Virus record (IMG/VR): IMGVR_UViG_3300047564_002169
Span: 1-64,000 of that record
Reading direction: 5' to 3' (one strand)
Length of the DNA stretch: 64,000 nt
Origin: a virus
In this document: positions 1-8,168 of the stretch, one piece after another
How the letters are laid out: the number at the start of each line of letters is the position of its first letter
How positions within the stretch are numbered: position 1 is the stretch's first letter
Translations under genes and position numbers: made by a program
The notes under the pieces: generated by a model
Told to the model about the DNA's origin: nothing
The model's input: the letters and a program-made list of their open reading frames with translations, nothing else
The model's database searches: none

Positions 1-203
1 GAGTAGACCTTTCGAACCTTAAAGAAGTTATTTCTTTCACAGCTGATACATCAAACCAGCAAGAATATACATATACTGCTGTCGCTAAAGACGTTTTGGG
101 TAATGTTTTAGATAGTAAAGAGTATTCTATTGTTGTTACCAATAATTGGACAACAGGTAAAAATGCTCTTCAAGAATTGGTTAGATTATCTAAAATCGTT
201 TAA
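1..203 (+). CDS. 3' end of an upstream virion protein (partial)
   Basis: The window opens inside a reading frame whose first complete codon is at position 3 and which stops with TAA at 201-203. The 66 visible residues alternate beta-type hydrophobics (EYTYTAVAKD, KEYSIVVTNN) and end in a short charged helix, which looks like the end of an immunoglobulin- or fibronectin-like domain. The gene directly precedes the PAAR spike-tip gene and gp25, so a baseplate hub or spike protein (gp5 region of T4) is the likely parent, but the fragment is too short to recognise. Function is inferred from position only. Confidence 0.6.
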   Translation, partial: VDLSNLKEVISFTADTSNQQEYTYTAVAKDVLGNVLDSKEYSIVVTNNWTTGKNALQELVRLSKIV

Positions 204-230
204 ATCAACTAATTACATCGGAATCTAATT

Positions 231-533
231 ATGCCAGCCGTTAGTAGAATAGGAGATATGAGCACAGGACATGGATGTTTTCGTCCTACTGCTTTAGCCA
301 CAACTCCAGTCATTAAAACATTTTTTAATGGTGCTCTGGCGAGCGTAGTTTCAGGTTCATGCCAACACGAATCTCACTGTTGTGGGACAGTTTGCCACAC
401 AGGTTCTGAAAGATCTCCTAGTTCTGGGGCTGGTAAAACATATATTGAAGGATTCGCTGCAGCTAGAATCGGAGATGACATAGCTTGCGGGGACGCAATA
501 GCTCAAGGATCTCCGAATTCTTTTATAGAATAA
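231..533 (+). CDS. PAAR-motif spike tip protein (T4 gp5.4-like)
   Basis: A 100-aa protein with PAAR-family layout: an N-terminal PAVSRIGDMSTGHGC segment, a central stretch rich in Cys and His (CQHESHCC, CHTG), and a C-terminal AARIGDDIACGDAIAQGS segment. PAAR proteins fold into a small metal-stabilised cone that sharpens the tip of the gp5 spike and helps pierce the host envelope; the Cys and His residues would supply the metal ligands. The position just upstream of gp25 and gp6 fits a baseplate spike role. It is about the usual length (T4 gp5.4 is 97 aa). Start is the ATG at 231; no strong Shine-Dalgarno is visible. Confidence 0.9.
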   Translation: MPAVSRIGDMSTGHGCFRPTALATTPVIKTFFNGALASVVSGSCQHESHCCGTVCHTGSERSPSSGAGKTYIEGFAAARIGDDIACGDAIAQGSPNSFIE

Positions 534-541
534 CCTAAATA
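534..541 (+). promoter_or_regulatory. late-promoter-like CCTAAATA box before gp25
   Basis: CCTAAATA lies between the PAAR stop codon and the gp25 ATG at 548. It resembles the T4 late -10 element (TATAAATA) used by gp55. The short distance to the ATG leaves almost no leader, so it is weak evidence for a real start site. Confidence 0.3.
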
Positions 542-547
542 ACTAAT

Positions 548-940
548 ATGACAAGAAACACTAGAACCTTCTCCGATATCGACTTAAATTTCACTGCACA
601 CCCAGTGACTAAGGATATTACACGCAGATATGATGAGAATGCGATTAAACAATCTATTAAAAATCTACTTTTAACTCGTAACTTTGAAAGACCTTTTCAT
701 TCTGAAATAGGCTCACCCATTCGACAATTATTATTTGAACCAGTTGGTCCGATGTTTGTAGTTATGTTAAAAAGAGCTATTATCGATGTTATTTCTAATT
801 TTGAACCTAGAGTTGAAATTTTAGATATTGCAGTAAATGACTCGATTGACGCTAATGCTGTGTATATTACTTTAGAATACAAAATACTTAACACCGAGAG
901 ACCGTTAACTCTTGATTTCGCATTAGAGAGAACCCGATAA
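548..940 (+). CDS. 25: gp25-like baseplate wedge protein
   Basis: 130 aa, matching the GPW/gp25 family that nucleates sheath assembly at the baseplate wedge. The signature lies around residues 43-62: NFERPFHSE followed by GSPIRQLLFEP, the conserved segment of all gp25/GPW/TssE-type proteins. The remainder is an alpha/beta domain with a terminal strand typical of the family, and length matches T4 gp25 (132 aa). The stop codon at 938-940 abuts the ATG of gp6 at 941, so the two are translationally coupled, as in T4 where 25 and 6 are also adjacent. Confidence 0.93.
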   Translation: MTRNTRTFSDIDLNFTAHPVTKDITRRYDENAIKQSIKNLLLTRNFERPFHSEIGSPIRQLLFEPVGPMFVVMLKRAIIDVISNFEPRVEILDIAVNDSIDANAVYITLEYKILNTERPLTLDFALERTR

Positions 941-2779
941 ATGGCATCGAATAACAAAAGAATCCAAGTTGGTGAGTTAGATTTTGACGCGATCAAAGCT
1001 AACCTTAAAAACTTCCTAAAAGGACAGGCTGAGTTTCAGGACTATGATTTTGAAGGTTCTGGTCTTTCTGTTCTTTTAGATGTGTTGGCATATAATACAC
1101 ATTATAATGGGGTCTATACTAATCTAGCAGTCAATGAAATGTTCCTAGATTCTGCTAGTAAAAGAGCGTCAGTTGTATCATTGGCTAAAATGTTAGGTTA
1201 TATTCCTCGTTCAGCCAAATGTTCTAAAGTTGTAGTGACAGCTACGATCACTGCCCCAACCTCTGCGCCAGCAGTTGCTACGCTCCCTGCATTACAACCG
1301 TTCACAACATCTATAGACAATAAAACATACACTTTCTATAATCGAGGAGCGCAGACCGTAGCTCGTTCTACGAATGGGACATATACATTCACCAATTTAG
1401 AATTAACTGAAGGCGCTCCTTTACAATACAAGTATACAGTTAGCGCAGGTAGTAGATATATTATACCTAACGCAAACGTAGATTTAGATACGTTAACCGT
1501 CGCTGTTCAGGAAACTGCGTCTTCTGTGACATTTAAAGTTTTTACTAGAGCAGACACGTTACTACAATTAGATGACACATCGTCAGTTTATTTTATTAAA
1601 GAAATTGATGATGGTTTATGTGAATTGACATTTGGAGATGGTGTTATAGGTAAAAAATTAGAAGAAGGAAATGTTATAACGTTAAATTATTTTGTTTCTT
1701 CTTTAGAAGAGCCAAACAAAGCATCAATCTTCACATACAACGGCGCAACTCTCATAGGCAGCAGCTTAACCGTAGTGGCTAATGATGTCGCCAATGGAGG
1801 CGCTGCCTCAGAAAGTATTGATGAAATTAAATACAATGCGCCTAGATTTTATGCAGCGCAAAATAGAGCAGTCACTGTAGAAGATTACAAAGCACTAATC
1901 TTAAAATATTTTTCTGCTGCTGAAACGGTTTCTGTTTGGGGTGGTGAAAATAACGATCCTCCAATCTATGGTAAAACTTTTATTTGCATTAAACCAAAAG
2001 ACGCTTTAAAATTAACGAACATGCAAAAAGAAGAAGTTTTGTCTGAAATTTTACAAAGCCGAAGTGTTGTTTCTATAACTCCGGTGTTGGTGGACCCAGA
2101 ATACTTTAATGTTAAAATCACCACCACGGTTTATTATAACAGTAGAGAAACTACTAAAACTCCAGACGATATAGCCAGTATCGTTAAACAAGCAATATAT
2201 GATTATGATGATAATGAACTACAAAGATTTGACGGCGTATTAAGATATTCTAAGCTACTTAATACAATCGATAATGCAGACCCTTCAATCGTCAATAATA
2301 TAACCAAACTTATTGTCACCAGAGAATTTACTCCAAAATTTGGTGTGGCTGCAGAATACAGATTAAATCTAATTAACCCAATTTCTCAAGAGGTCGGCAA
2401 ACACGGATCAGCTTTTTCAACAACTGGGTTTTATATAAACGGGTTCTCTCAAATTTGTTATCTAGATGATGATTCTGTTGGCAATATTGGTTTATATTAT
2501 GTCGGTCCGAGTTTAGAGAAAATATATTTAAATAAAACTATTGGTGTAATAGATTACACTGCCGGTAAAATAGTTGTAAGAAATCTAAACATTGTAGCAT
2601 TAGCTGATGGAATATTTGAAATGCAAGTTAAACCAGAATCTTATGATGTGGTTTCTGCATTAAATCAACTTGTTCAAATATCTAGAGATTTATTGGTAGT
2701 TAATGTTGTTGCAGATGAAACTATTAATGGTGATCTGCAAGGCGGTTTTAACTATAAATTCACGTCAATTAGATCATAA
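941..2779 (+). CDS. 6: gp6-like baseplate wedge protein (Baseplate J family)
   Basis: 612 aa, close to T4 gp6 (660 aa). The N-terminus contains the gp6/baseplate-J pattern (LDVLAYNTHYNGVYTNLAVNEMFLDSA, given here in part: LAYNTHYN and NEMFLDSA), followed by a KRASVVSLAKMLGY segment conserved in T4-like gp6. A central domain has IDEIKYNAPRFYAAQNRAVT with a VEDYKALI element, typical of the J-like core; the C-terminal third is beta-rich. gp6 dimers join adjacent wedges into the inner baseplate ring. The gene sits between gp25 and the gp7-position gene, with a TAATG overlap at its end (next ATG at 2779). Confidence 0.93.
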   Translation: MASNNKRIQVGELDFDAIKANLKNFLKGQAEFQDYDFEGSGLSVLLDVLAYNTHYNGVYTNLAVNEMFLDSASKRASVVSLAKMLGYIPRSAKCSKVVVTATITAPTSAPAVATLPALQPFTTSIDNKTYTFYNRGAQTVARSTNGTYTFTNLELTEGAPLQYKYTVSAGSRYIIPNANVDLDTLTVAVQETASSVTFKVFTRADTLLQLDDTSSVYFIKEIDDGLCELTFGDGVIGKKLEEGNVITLNYFVSSLEEPNKASIFTYNGATLIGSSLTVVANDVANGGAASESIDEIKYNAPRFYAAQNRAVTVEDYKALILKYFSAAETVSVWGGENNDPPIYGKTFICIKPKDALKLTNMQKEEVLSEILQSRSVVSITPVLVDPEYFNVKITTTVYYNSRETTKTPDDIASIVKQAIYDYDDNELQRFDGVLRYSKLLNTIDNADPSIVNNITKLIVTREFTPKFGVAAEYRLNLINPISQEVGKHGSAFSTTGFYINGFSQICYLDDDSVGNIGLYYVGPSLEKIYLNKTIGVIDYTAGKIVVRNLNIVALADGIFEMQVKPESYDVVSALNQLVQISRDLLVVNVVADETINGDLQGGFNYKFTSIRS

Positions 2780-4176
2780 TGAAAAGAACAGATTTAGATT
2801 TAGTAGTAGCTAAACATCTTCCTGAATATATTAGGGAAGATTATCCAACATTTGTAGCGTTTGTTGAAGCGTATTATTCTTATTTAAAAAATCAAAATGT
2901 TGATTTTACGCAAATAAGAGATATTGATGACACGTTACAGGAATTTATATCGCAGTTTAAAAAAGAATTAGCGCATAATTTTCCTGTGGATTCTCAAAAC
3001 GAGAGATTTTTATTACAAAGAATAAAAGATCAATATCTAGCTAAAGGATCTGAAGCGTCTTATAAACTTTTGTTCAGATTGTTGTTTGGTAAAAACGTAG
3101 AATTGTCATATCCTGGCAGATCTATGCTTAGGGCTTCTGATGGTCGATGGAACCAAGAAGTTTCTGTTTTTGTTCAAGTTGAATATGGAAACCCCAACGA
3201 AGTTGTTGGTAAAATTGTTGATATTCAAACGTCAAATCGCGTTCTTAATGTTTTGGTTGATAAGAAACAAGATATTGTCGGAGAATCAGCTGCAATTGCA
3301 GCTCTAGGTGGAAATGTATATGAATTATTTTTGGATAGAAAAACCGCAGGGGACTTCGCCCCAGGAAACATTATACGTTATAAAGATACATTTAAAGCAA
3401 TAATTTTACCGTGCACAGCTAAAATAAATATTGAACAACCTGGAACAAATTTTCGCGTCGGTCAAGTGTTCGAAATACGATTAGGCAATGGCACTGGCGC
3501 GTTAATGAAGGTCACTAGGATCACTAAAACTGGTGGGTTGAAATCTGTAGAGTTAATTAATTTTGGTATCGGTTATACTGACGATTTCACATTAAGTATT
3601 TTATCTCAAAATAGTATTACATCTGGATTATTATCAGGATCTTCTGCGATTAATGATCCTGCGCTTATAAGTGTCAATTTGGGCACGATCGCCAGATACC
3701 CAGGGTATTTTCAAACCAACGATGGGTTTCTTTCTGATAGTATGTTCATTCAAGACAGTAGATATTATCAAGCATTCTCATATGTGATTAAAATTGATCA
3801 ACGATTGCAGGAATATGCGTCAGCTGTAAAAACTATTGTGCATCCTGCCGGCATGGCGATGTTTGGTGAGTACACCATTGTTAATGATATCAATCTAGAC
3901 ATTGCTCTAGAATCAGCGATTAAGTTACTTGGAGTCACCCTAAGAGATTCAATCACAACATCTGAGAGTTTATCATTTACTGTATCTAAAGGCGCGTCTG
4001 ACCAGATTTCACAAACAGAAACTGTTGCTATTACGGTGAATAAATATCTTGAGACTGCAACAGTTGGATCTTGGTCCGACAATGGCGCTATTTGGAAAAA
4101 CCCATACCATTTAGAGGATTGGTATAACTATTCTGAACAATATGGTGAAGGTCTAGAGCAAACCTTTACTGATTAA
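2779..4176 (+). CDS. baseplate/tail structural protein at the gp7 position
   Basis: 465 aa. The N-terminal 100 residues are helical and contain LPEYIREDYPTFVAFVEAYYSYL, a pattern (IREDYPTFVAFVEAYY) seen in large structural proteins of aquatic T4-like phages. The middle holds beta-rich segments, one of which (near nt 3510-3600, GLKSVELINFGIGYTDDF) resembles the GSGYT modules found in gp8, gp14 and gp18 here. The C-terminus is Ser/Thr-rich with a WYNYSEQYG segment. It occupies the place of T4 gene 7 between 6 and 8 but is less than half the length of gp7 (1032 aa), and I cannot show homology. A baseplate-wedge role is inferred from position. Confidence 0.6.
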   Translation: MKRTDLDLVVAKHLPEYIREDYPTFVAFVEAYYSYLKNQNVDFTQIRDIDDTLQEFISQFKKELAHNFPVDSQNERFLLQRIKDQYLAKGSEASYKLLFRLLFGKNVELSYPGRSMLRASDGRWNQEVSVFVQVEYGNPNEVVGKIVDIQTSNRVLNVLVDKKQDIVGESAAIAALGGNVYELFLDRKTAGDFAPGNIIRYKDTFKAIILPCTAKINIEQPGTNFRVGQVFEIRLGNGTGALMKVTRITKTGGLKSVELINFGIGYTDDFTLSILSQNSITSGLLSGSSAINDPALISVNLGTIARYPGYFQTNDGFLSDSMFIQDSRYYQAFSYVIKIDQRLQEYASAVKTIVHPAGMAMFGEYTIVNDINLDIALESAIKLLGVTLRDSITTSESLSFTVSKGASDQISQTETVAITVNKYLETATVGSWSDNGAIWKNPYHLEDWYNYSEQYGEGLEQTFTD

Positions 4177-4188
4177 CGAGGAGATTTT

Positions 4189-4644
4189 ATGAAAACTGAA
4201 ATTGGTGACGCATTAAAAGCGACAGGTAATGTTCTTGTCACACAGACAAATTCTGAGGGGCGCGTCATCAAGCAGTTCACCGTCCCTAATCTAGTCGTCG
4301 CTACTGGAAAAAATTATATTGCATCAAAAATGACTGCGACTACCAATTCGCCAGTTTCTATGTCGCATATGGCTATTGGTACTGGAACAGTCGCCGCAGC
4401 ATTCAATGATACAACATTGGGCACAGAAGTCGCTCGTGTTTCTTTATCATCATCTGTGACGGCAGACAATAGTATCACATATTCAGCAGCATTCCCTGCT
4501 GGTACAGGCACTGGTAATATTACAGAAGCTGGTGTGTTTAACGCTTCTTCTGGTGGGATTATGCTGTGCCGCACGTCATTTTCTAGTGTTTCAAAACAAC
4601 TTGGCGATAGTATCACAATTACTTGGGTTGTTACAGTAAGTTAA
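4189..4644 (+). CDS. small virion structural protein, fibre-like
   Basis: 151 aa, beta-rich, Ser/Thr/Ala-rich, no Cys-rich or enzymatic motif. It has the pattern of small phage tail or fibre proteins with a MAIGTGT segment, a VARVSLSSSV strand, and an ITEAGVFNASSGG turn followed by an LCRTSFSSVSK strand. The start ATG at 4189 follows a good Shine-Dalgarno (GAGGAG at 4180-4185). It lies between the gp7-position gene and gp8, so it probably decorates or completes the baseplate. I do not recognise a named family with certainty. Confidence 0.55.
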   Translation: MKTEIGDALKATGNVLVTQTNSEGRVIKQFTVPNLVVATGKNYIASKMTATTNSPVSMSHMAIGTGTVAAAFNDTTLGTEVARVSLSSSVTADNSITYSAAFPAGTGTGNITEAGVFNASSGGIMLCRTSFSSVSKQLGDSITITWVVTVS

Positions 4645-4661
4645 TTTTTTTAGGCTGGCAT

Positions 4662-7600
4662 ATGGCGTTCACCAATTCTAATTCTTTGATAAAAACTATA
4701 GCGCACCGTTCACTCGCTGAAGGTGTTTACAGAGACGTTGTAAGTAGAAGCTCTAATTACTATTATTATCTTGGTAAGACCCTTGATTGGGTAGACGAAC
4801 TTCAACCGCCAAACCCAGTTGATAGTTATGAATATGAAAGAATATCAAGAAATGAAATTATAACGTTAAAAGAAATTAAATCTTCTGATGTGGCGTTCGT
4901 CATTCCAAGAATAAATTGGGTTTCCAATACAGTATATGATAAGTATGATGATTTATATTCAGATGAGGTTATTGGATTAGACATTATAGATGGCGGCTCT
5001 GACTACACATCAGTTCCAACTATTACTGTTACAGGTGGTGGCGGTGAAGGCGCTCAATTTAATGCAGTGCTTTTTCAGAATAAAATAATTGATATAGAAA
5101 CGGTTTCTAGAGGCAGAGGCTATACTGCAGAACCAACTGTCACTGTTACTGGTGGTGGTGGTTCTGGCGCTATTTTAACAGCTAAAGTTAATATCGCTCC
5201 GTCTGGTTCTCAAAAATTAGAAGATTGCATTTTTTATGTGATGACGGATGACTTTAATGTTTACAAATGCTTAGATAATAATAACGGCGCGGAATCGACG
5301 ATTAAACCTATCGGAACACAGATATCACCGATCTATACGTCAGACGGATATGTGTGGAAATATATGTACAATGTTCCAATTGTACTAAGAAATAAATTTT
5401 TATCTGAGACGTTTATCCCAGTAACAACTGCGTTGACTAATCAATTTTATTCTAATGGCTCTATTGATAATGTAATTATTACCAATAAAGGATCAGGATA
5501 TACTGGAGCGCGCATATCCGTGTCTGGTGATGGGTATCTAGCGTTAGACCCAGTTTATTTACAATCTGTTATTATTTCTCAGCGAGGCTCAGATTATAGT
5601 AGCACTCCTACTGTCACAGTTGCTGATCCTATAGCAAACGCGACGTTATGGGTTTCTGGTGGGCTATCAGTAATTTTAGGTCAAAAAATAAAAAATAGTT
5701 ATGGAGATTTTTATGAAGTTGTTTCTGCTGGTACTTTAAATAGCGTTTCTGAACCAACGCATAAATCTGGTATAATCATCAACGGAACAGCAGCGCTAAA
5801 ATATATTGGCACCAGAGCAACTGCGACCGCAACAGTCGTCGATGGTGAGATAGATGATATTACTTTATTGGGTGGTGTTGCAGACGTTAATATAATTAAC
5901 GCAGGTTCTGGGTATACGACGCCACCAAGAGTATTTTTTTCTGGTGGAGGTGGAGGCAACGCGACAGGGTTTGCAGATTTAAGAAATGGTTCTGTGTTGC
6001 AAGTTAAAATTACCAACTTAGGCAGCAATTACACTTCTGCTCCAACGGTGTCTTTTGGTACTCAATGGGTCTCTGATGATTATACAAACATCGGTGATCA
6101 GATATATTTTTCTAATAGATTATACACAGTATCTGGTGGTATTAATCCATTAAAAGTTGATGAGTCGTATTATACCAGCAAATTCGCGCAGCTTGGTATT
6201 GTGATAGATGATGAATTAAACACACCATGTACGGCATCATTATTTTTCTCGCCAGATGGACTAAAAATGTTCGTTGGCGATGAATGTAACTACACTGTTC
6301 AAGCATACGACCTAGCGATAGCATGGGACGTTTCTACTGCCTCGATTGTTAGTAGCGATTCGGGTTGGCTTGAAGAAACATCTCCTACTGGTTTATATTT
6401 TAGTTCCGATGGCACAAAAATGTACGTTGTTGGTACAATACGAACTGAAGTATATCAATATAATCTTGATACTGCGTGGACATTACCACCGGCTACGCCT
6501 GGTGTTGGCGAATCACCGCTGGAGCCAAGTGAAGAATCATTTTCTATCAATTCACAAGACACAAATCCTGTAGGATTAGCATTTAGCTCTGATGGAACTA
6601 AAATGTATATTCTAGGGGGTGCTAACAATACAGTTTATCAGTATAACCTAGGAACTGCATGGTCTGTTTCTACTGCTGTTAGTGATTCTTCATTCGATGT
6701 TTCTGCGCAATCACTCACCCCGAGCGCCATAACATTTAGCAGTGATGGTAAATACATGTTGATTGTTGATAATGGATCATCTAATGTTCATCAGTACAAT
6801 CTGGCAACTGCTTGGTCAATATCAACTGCATCTCATTATAATTCTTTTTATATTGCAGCAGAATTTGAGCCGATCAGAGGTATATTTTTAGAGTCATCCA
6901 ATAATTATTGGTATATCGCCAAGAGCTATACCCATACGGTTCACCAATATCAAGTTCCACAAAGATTAAAATTGGGAAGTGTTTCACCATCTCATAATTC
7001 TGGTTCTGCTACTAATGGTGATGTCACTTTAACATATGCTGGACAACCTGCTACTGGAACCGCAGTTTTAAAATACGGTTCTGGTTATTCAGCGCAACCA
7101 GAAATTACTATAACTGATACCACTGGATCTGGTGCTCAAGCGTATTTTACTTTGTCTAAATCAGAAGCTAAAATAGTTCCAATTATTGAAAATGGGCAGA
7201 TAACTGGTGTTGACGTTCTTGATGGTGGTGTTGGATATACATCTGCGACGTTAACGTTGTCTGGCGATGGTGTCGGCGGCGCGCTCGCGGCAGATCTTAA
7301 TATCGGAAATATTCAATCCGTGCAGGCTAATACAGAATTGTTAACTAAAGCTGGTACTATTAACTGTATTGAAATAATTAGCGGTGGTTATAATTATTCA
7401 GAATGTAGTATATCAATTAATGGTGATGGTACTGACGCGACAGCAGAGGCAGTAATAGACGAGTTTAATAGAATAACTAAAATAAATATTACTAATCCAG
7501 GAATTGGATATACTTATGCCAATGTTTCTGTGACTGGTGATGGGTTGGGAGCTAAACTAAGAGCGATTATATCCCCATTTGGCGGTCATGGTAAAAATTC

Positions 7601-8126
7601 TTCAGATGAATTATTTGCGCGAACCTTGATGTTTTACGCTAATGTGTCTAACGATTTAAACCAAGGACTAGCCGTTAACAATGATTATCGTCAAATTGGT
7701 ATTATAAGAAATCCAAGAGTTCACAATCGTGATAGTAGGTTCACTGGTATTATTGGCTCGGCGTGTTTTATCGTAGATGCTACTTCTGTGAATAATCCCG
7801 CTTCGCCTTTGACCACATATTTTAGTCGAGATCAAGACGTTTTTGTAACTAGAACTATTAATGGGAATGCCGTTGATAAAAAATATAGAATAGTTTCTCT
7901 CACAGAAAAATCAATATTATTACAGTCTTTGGAAAACGATACACCGTTAGTCAATGACATATTTAAACGAACTGAAAATCAATCAACAGTTTCGTTTCAA
8001 ATTAATTCAGTGGGCGACCCAACTGTCGATAAATATTCTGGTCAGTTATTGTTTATAGACAACAACAGAGCATTTACGCCATCTTCTGAGCAGACCGTTA
8101 TCCTTAGAACATCTATAAGATTCTAA
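4662..8126 (+). CDS. 8: gp8-like baseplate wedge protein, greatly expanded with propeller and GSGYT modules
   Basis: 1154 aa from the ATG at 4662; an earlier in-frame start at 4623 would overlap the preceding gene and lacks family sequence. Segments match T4 gp8 (334 aa) in order: VAFVIPRINW (gp8 has DAVIPRRDW), a VYKCLDNN segment (VYRCLD), SDGYVWKYMYNVP (GDGYVWEYLFEIP), RQIGIIRNP near residue 1010 (RQISIITNP), and a C-terminal LLFIDNNRAF (MIYMENRPPI). Between these landmarks are insertions absent from T4 gp8: repeated glycine-rich modules of the GSGYTSxPTVTVxGGGG type (about residues 105-180, 265-330, 395-470 and 800-980) and five propeller blades (about residues 522-770) with FSSDGTKMY and YQYNLxTAW signatures. 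The gp8 core should sit in the baseplate wedge; the inserts are probably exposed. Confidence 0.8.
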   Translation: MAFTNSNSLIKTIAHRSLAEGVYRDVVSRSSNYYYYLGKTLDWVDELQPPNPVDSYEYERISRNEIITLKEIKSSDVAFVIPRINWVSNTVYDKYDDLYSDEVIGLDIIDGGSDYTSVPTITVTGGGGEGAQFNAVLFQNKIIDIETVSRGRGYTAEPTVTVTGGGGSGAILTAKVNIAPSGSQKLEDCIFYVMTDDFNVYKCLDNNNGAESTIKPIGTQISPIYTSDGYVWKYMYNVPIVLRNKFLSETFIPVTTALTNQFYSNGSIDNVIITNKGSGYTGARISVSGDGYLALDPVYLQSVIISQRGSDYSSTPTVTVADPIANATLWVSGGLSVILGQKIKNSYGDFYEVVSAGTLNSVSEPTHKSGIIINGTAALKYIGTRATATATVVDGEIDDITLLGGVADVNIINAGSGYTTPPRVFFSGGGGGNATGFADLRNGSVLQVKITNLGSNYTSAPTVSFGTQWVSDDYTNIGDQIYFSNRLYTVSGGINPLKVDESYYTSKFAQLGIVIDDELNTPCTASLFFSPDGLKMFVGDECNYTVQAYDLAIAWDVSTASIVSSDSGWLEETSPTGLYFSSDGTKMYVVGTIRTEVYQYNLDTAWTLPPATPGVGESPLEPSEESFSINSQDTNPVGLAFSSDGTKMYILGGANNTVYQYNLGTAWSVSTAVSDSSFDVSAQSLTPSAITFSSDGKYMLIVDNGSSNVHQYNLATAWSISTASHYNSFYIAAEFEPIRGIFLESSNNYWYIAKSYTHTVHQYQVPQRLKLGSVSPSHNSGSATNGDVTLTYAGQPATGTAVLKYGSGYSAQPEITITDTTGSGAQAYFTLSKSEAKIVPIIENGQITGVDVLDGGVGYTSATLTLSGDGVGGALAADLNIGNIQSVQANTELLTKAGTINCIEIISGGYNYSECSISINGDGTDATAEAVIDEFNRITKINITNPGIGYTYANVSVTGDGLGAKLRAIISPFGGHGKNSSDELFARTLMFYANVSNDLNQGLAVNNDYRQIGIIRNPRVHNRDSRFTGIIGSACFIVDATSVNNPASPLTTYFSRDQDVFVTRTINGNAVDKKYRIVSLTEKSILLQSLENDTPLVNDIFKRTENQSTVSFQINSVGDPTVDKYSGQLLFIDNNRAFTPSSEQTVILRTSIRF

Positions 8127-8134
8127 GATAAATA
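8127..8134 (+). promoter_or_regulatory. late-promoter-like GATAAATA box
   Basis: GATAAATA overlaps the end of gp8, 35 bp upstream of the DUF4815 gene ATG at 8169. It differs at one position from the T4 late element TATAAATA, and the distance allows a leader containing the ATTAGGATAAAG ribosome-binding region. Confidence 0.5.
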
Positions 8135-8168
8135 GGAAAAGAATTTAACCAATTAGGATAAAGTTAGA

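Noticed and set aside
4623-4661. Upstream start of gp8 at 4623
   Set aside because: It lies inside the preceding gene, and the conserved gp8-type N-terminus begins at ATG 4662.
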